Positions 63,677 through 64,000 of a stretch of 64,000 bases of DNA are shown piece after piece. The stretch covers positions 1 through 64,000 of the forward strand of contig NZ_JFYN01000003.1 of assembly GCF_000631985.1 (NCBI RefSeq). Reading direction: 5' to 3'. The translations under genes were made by a program, and so were the position numbers. The stretch's first letter is position 1, and each line of letters begins with the position of its first letter. Source of the DNA: Pseudomonas sp. RIT288 (lineage in GTDB: Bacteria > Pseudomonadota > Gammaproteobacteria > Pseudomonadales > Pseudomonadaceae). A model generated the notes under the pieces. It ran no database searches. It was not told the DNA's origin and saw nothing but the letters and a program-made list of their open reading frames with translations.

Positions 63677-64000
63677 CAGGCAGTCCTCGCCGAGAAGTCG
63701 ATGCGCGGGTCGAGCAGGGTGTAGCTGAGGTCGCCGATCAGCTTGATCAACAGGCCGAACAGGGTGAACAGGAACAACGCGCCGAACACCACCGGGTAGT
63801 CACGCGACACTGCGGCCTCGTAGCTCATGCGCCCGAGGCCGTCGAGGTTGAAGATGGTTTCGATCAGCAAGGAGCCGGCGAAAAATACTTCGATCAACGC
63901 CGAGGGCACCCCGGCCACCACCAGCAGCATGGCGTTGCGAAACACGTGGCCGTAAAGCACGCGGCGCTCGGTCAAGCCCTTGGCCCGCGCGGTGATCACG
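63676..64000 (-). CDS. yejB: Peptide ABC transporter permease (C-terminal part, runs off window)
   Basis: Only the last 108 codons or so are in the window; the start lies beyond 64000. The fragment holds the EAA loop of DppB-type permeases ([20 protein letters not shown]) followed by two or three membrane segments ([40 protein letters not shown], then [20 protein letters not shown]). As the gene directly before yejE it fits YejB. The GTG at 63999 is an internal codon rather than a start. Confidence 0.9.
   Translation of the reverse strand, partial: VITARAKGLTERRVLYGHVFRNAMLLVVAGVPSALIEVFFAGSLLIETIFNLDGLGRMSYEAAVSRDYPVVFGALFLFTLFGLLIKLIGDLSYTLLDPRIDFSARTA

Overview
The window is chromosomal DNA from a Pseudomonas, most probably of the P. 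fluorescens group. The evidence is the high GC content, the thrS-infC-rpmI-rplT-pheS-pheT-ihfA-merR-tRNA-Pro block with an ATT-started infC, an RsmE-type CsrA paralogue, DUF1654 and DUF6555 proteins, and many REP/REPIN repeats of the sort that fill intergenic spaces in P. fluorescens genomes. No prophage, CRISPR array, IS element or transposase was seen.

Layout. 1-244: two tandem tRNA-Asp genes (the first cut by the window edge). 755-6329: an exported molybdenum hydroxylase operon (Moco subunit, 2Fe-2S subunit, triheme cytochrome c, XdhC-like maturation factor). 6477-7760: a PuuB-like FAD amine oxidase. 7945-8021: tRNA-Val. 8559-13358: DUF2214 membrane protein, rsmE, SPOR lipoprotein, siderophore-interacting protein, an SOS-type DUF1654-endonuclease I pair and a periplasmic glutaminase-asparaginase with a sigma-54 type control region. 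14365-21345: ribose operon rbsBACRKD followed by an exported nucleoside hydrolase. 21379-23393: small hypothetical proteins, an I78-type inhibitor lipoprotein and a cold-shock protein. 23766-31218: the translation block. 31697-34704: metallothionein, small Pseudomonas proteins, an AraC regulator, XapX and a quinone oxidoreductase. 34826-36823: NUP-family protein and Tsx-like nucleoside channel. 37265-47788: a 3507-residue autotransporter built from PATR-type repeats. 48053-50190: selD-selU (selenouridine tRNA). 50300-60810: histidine phosphatase, GST, Zn-type HemB, FAD monooxygenase, TonB receptor, DUF1615 lipoprotein, ECF sigma/anti-sigma pair, DUF3455 protein. 61035-64000: yejF, yejE and the end of yejB (peptide ABC importer), all on the minus strand.

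The most interesting signals are regulatory. (1) The thrS leader holds two hairpins with 7-base loops displaying GGT and TGT, the anticodons of tRNA-Thr, arranged like domains 2 and 4 of the E. coli thrS translational operator. (2) A perfect LexA box lies over the promoter of the DUF1654-endA pair. (3) The same GCAAACGTTTGC operator sits at the rbs promoter and, 22 kb away, at the tsx-NUP promoter, tying nucleoside entry, nucleoside cleavage and ribose use together. (4) A TTCGG-N4-CCGAA site plus a -24/-12 promoter lies upstream of the asparaginase. (5) At least sixteen REP-derived elements of three families occur, one of which supplies the stop codon of yejF and one of which has become a 3 x 40 bp tandem array.

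All functional names come from reading the translated sequences and from recalled family knowledge; no database search was run.
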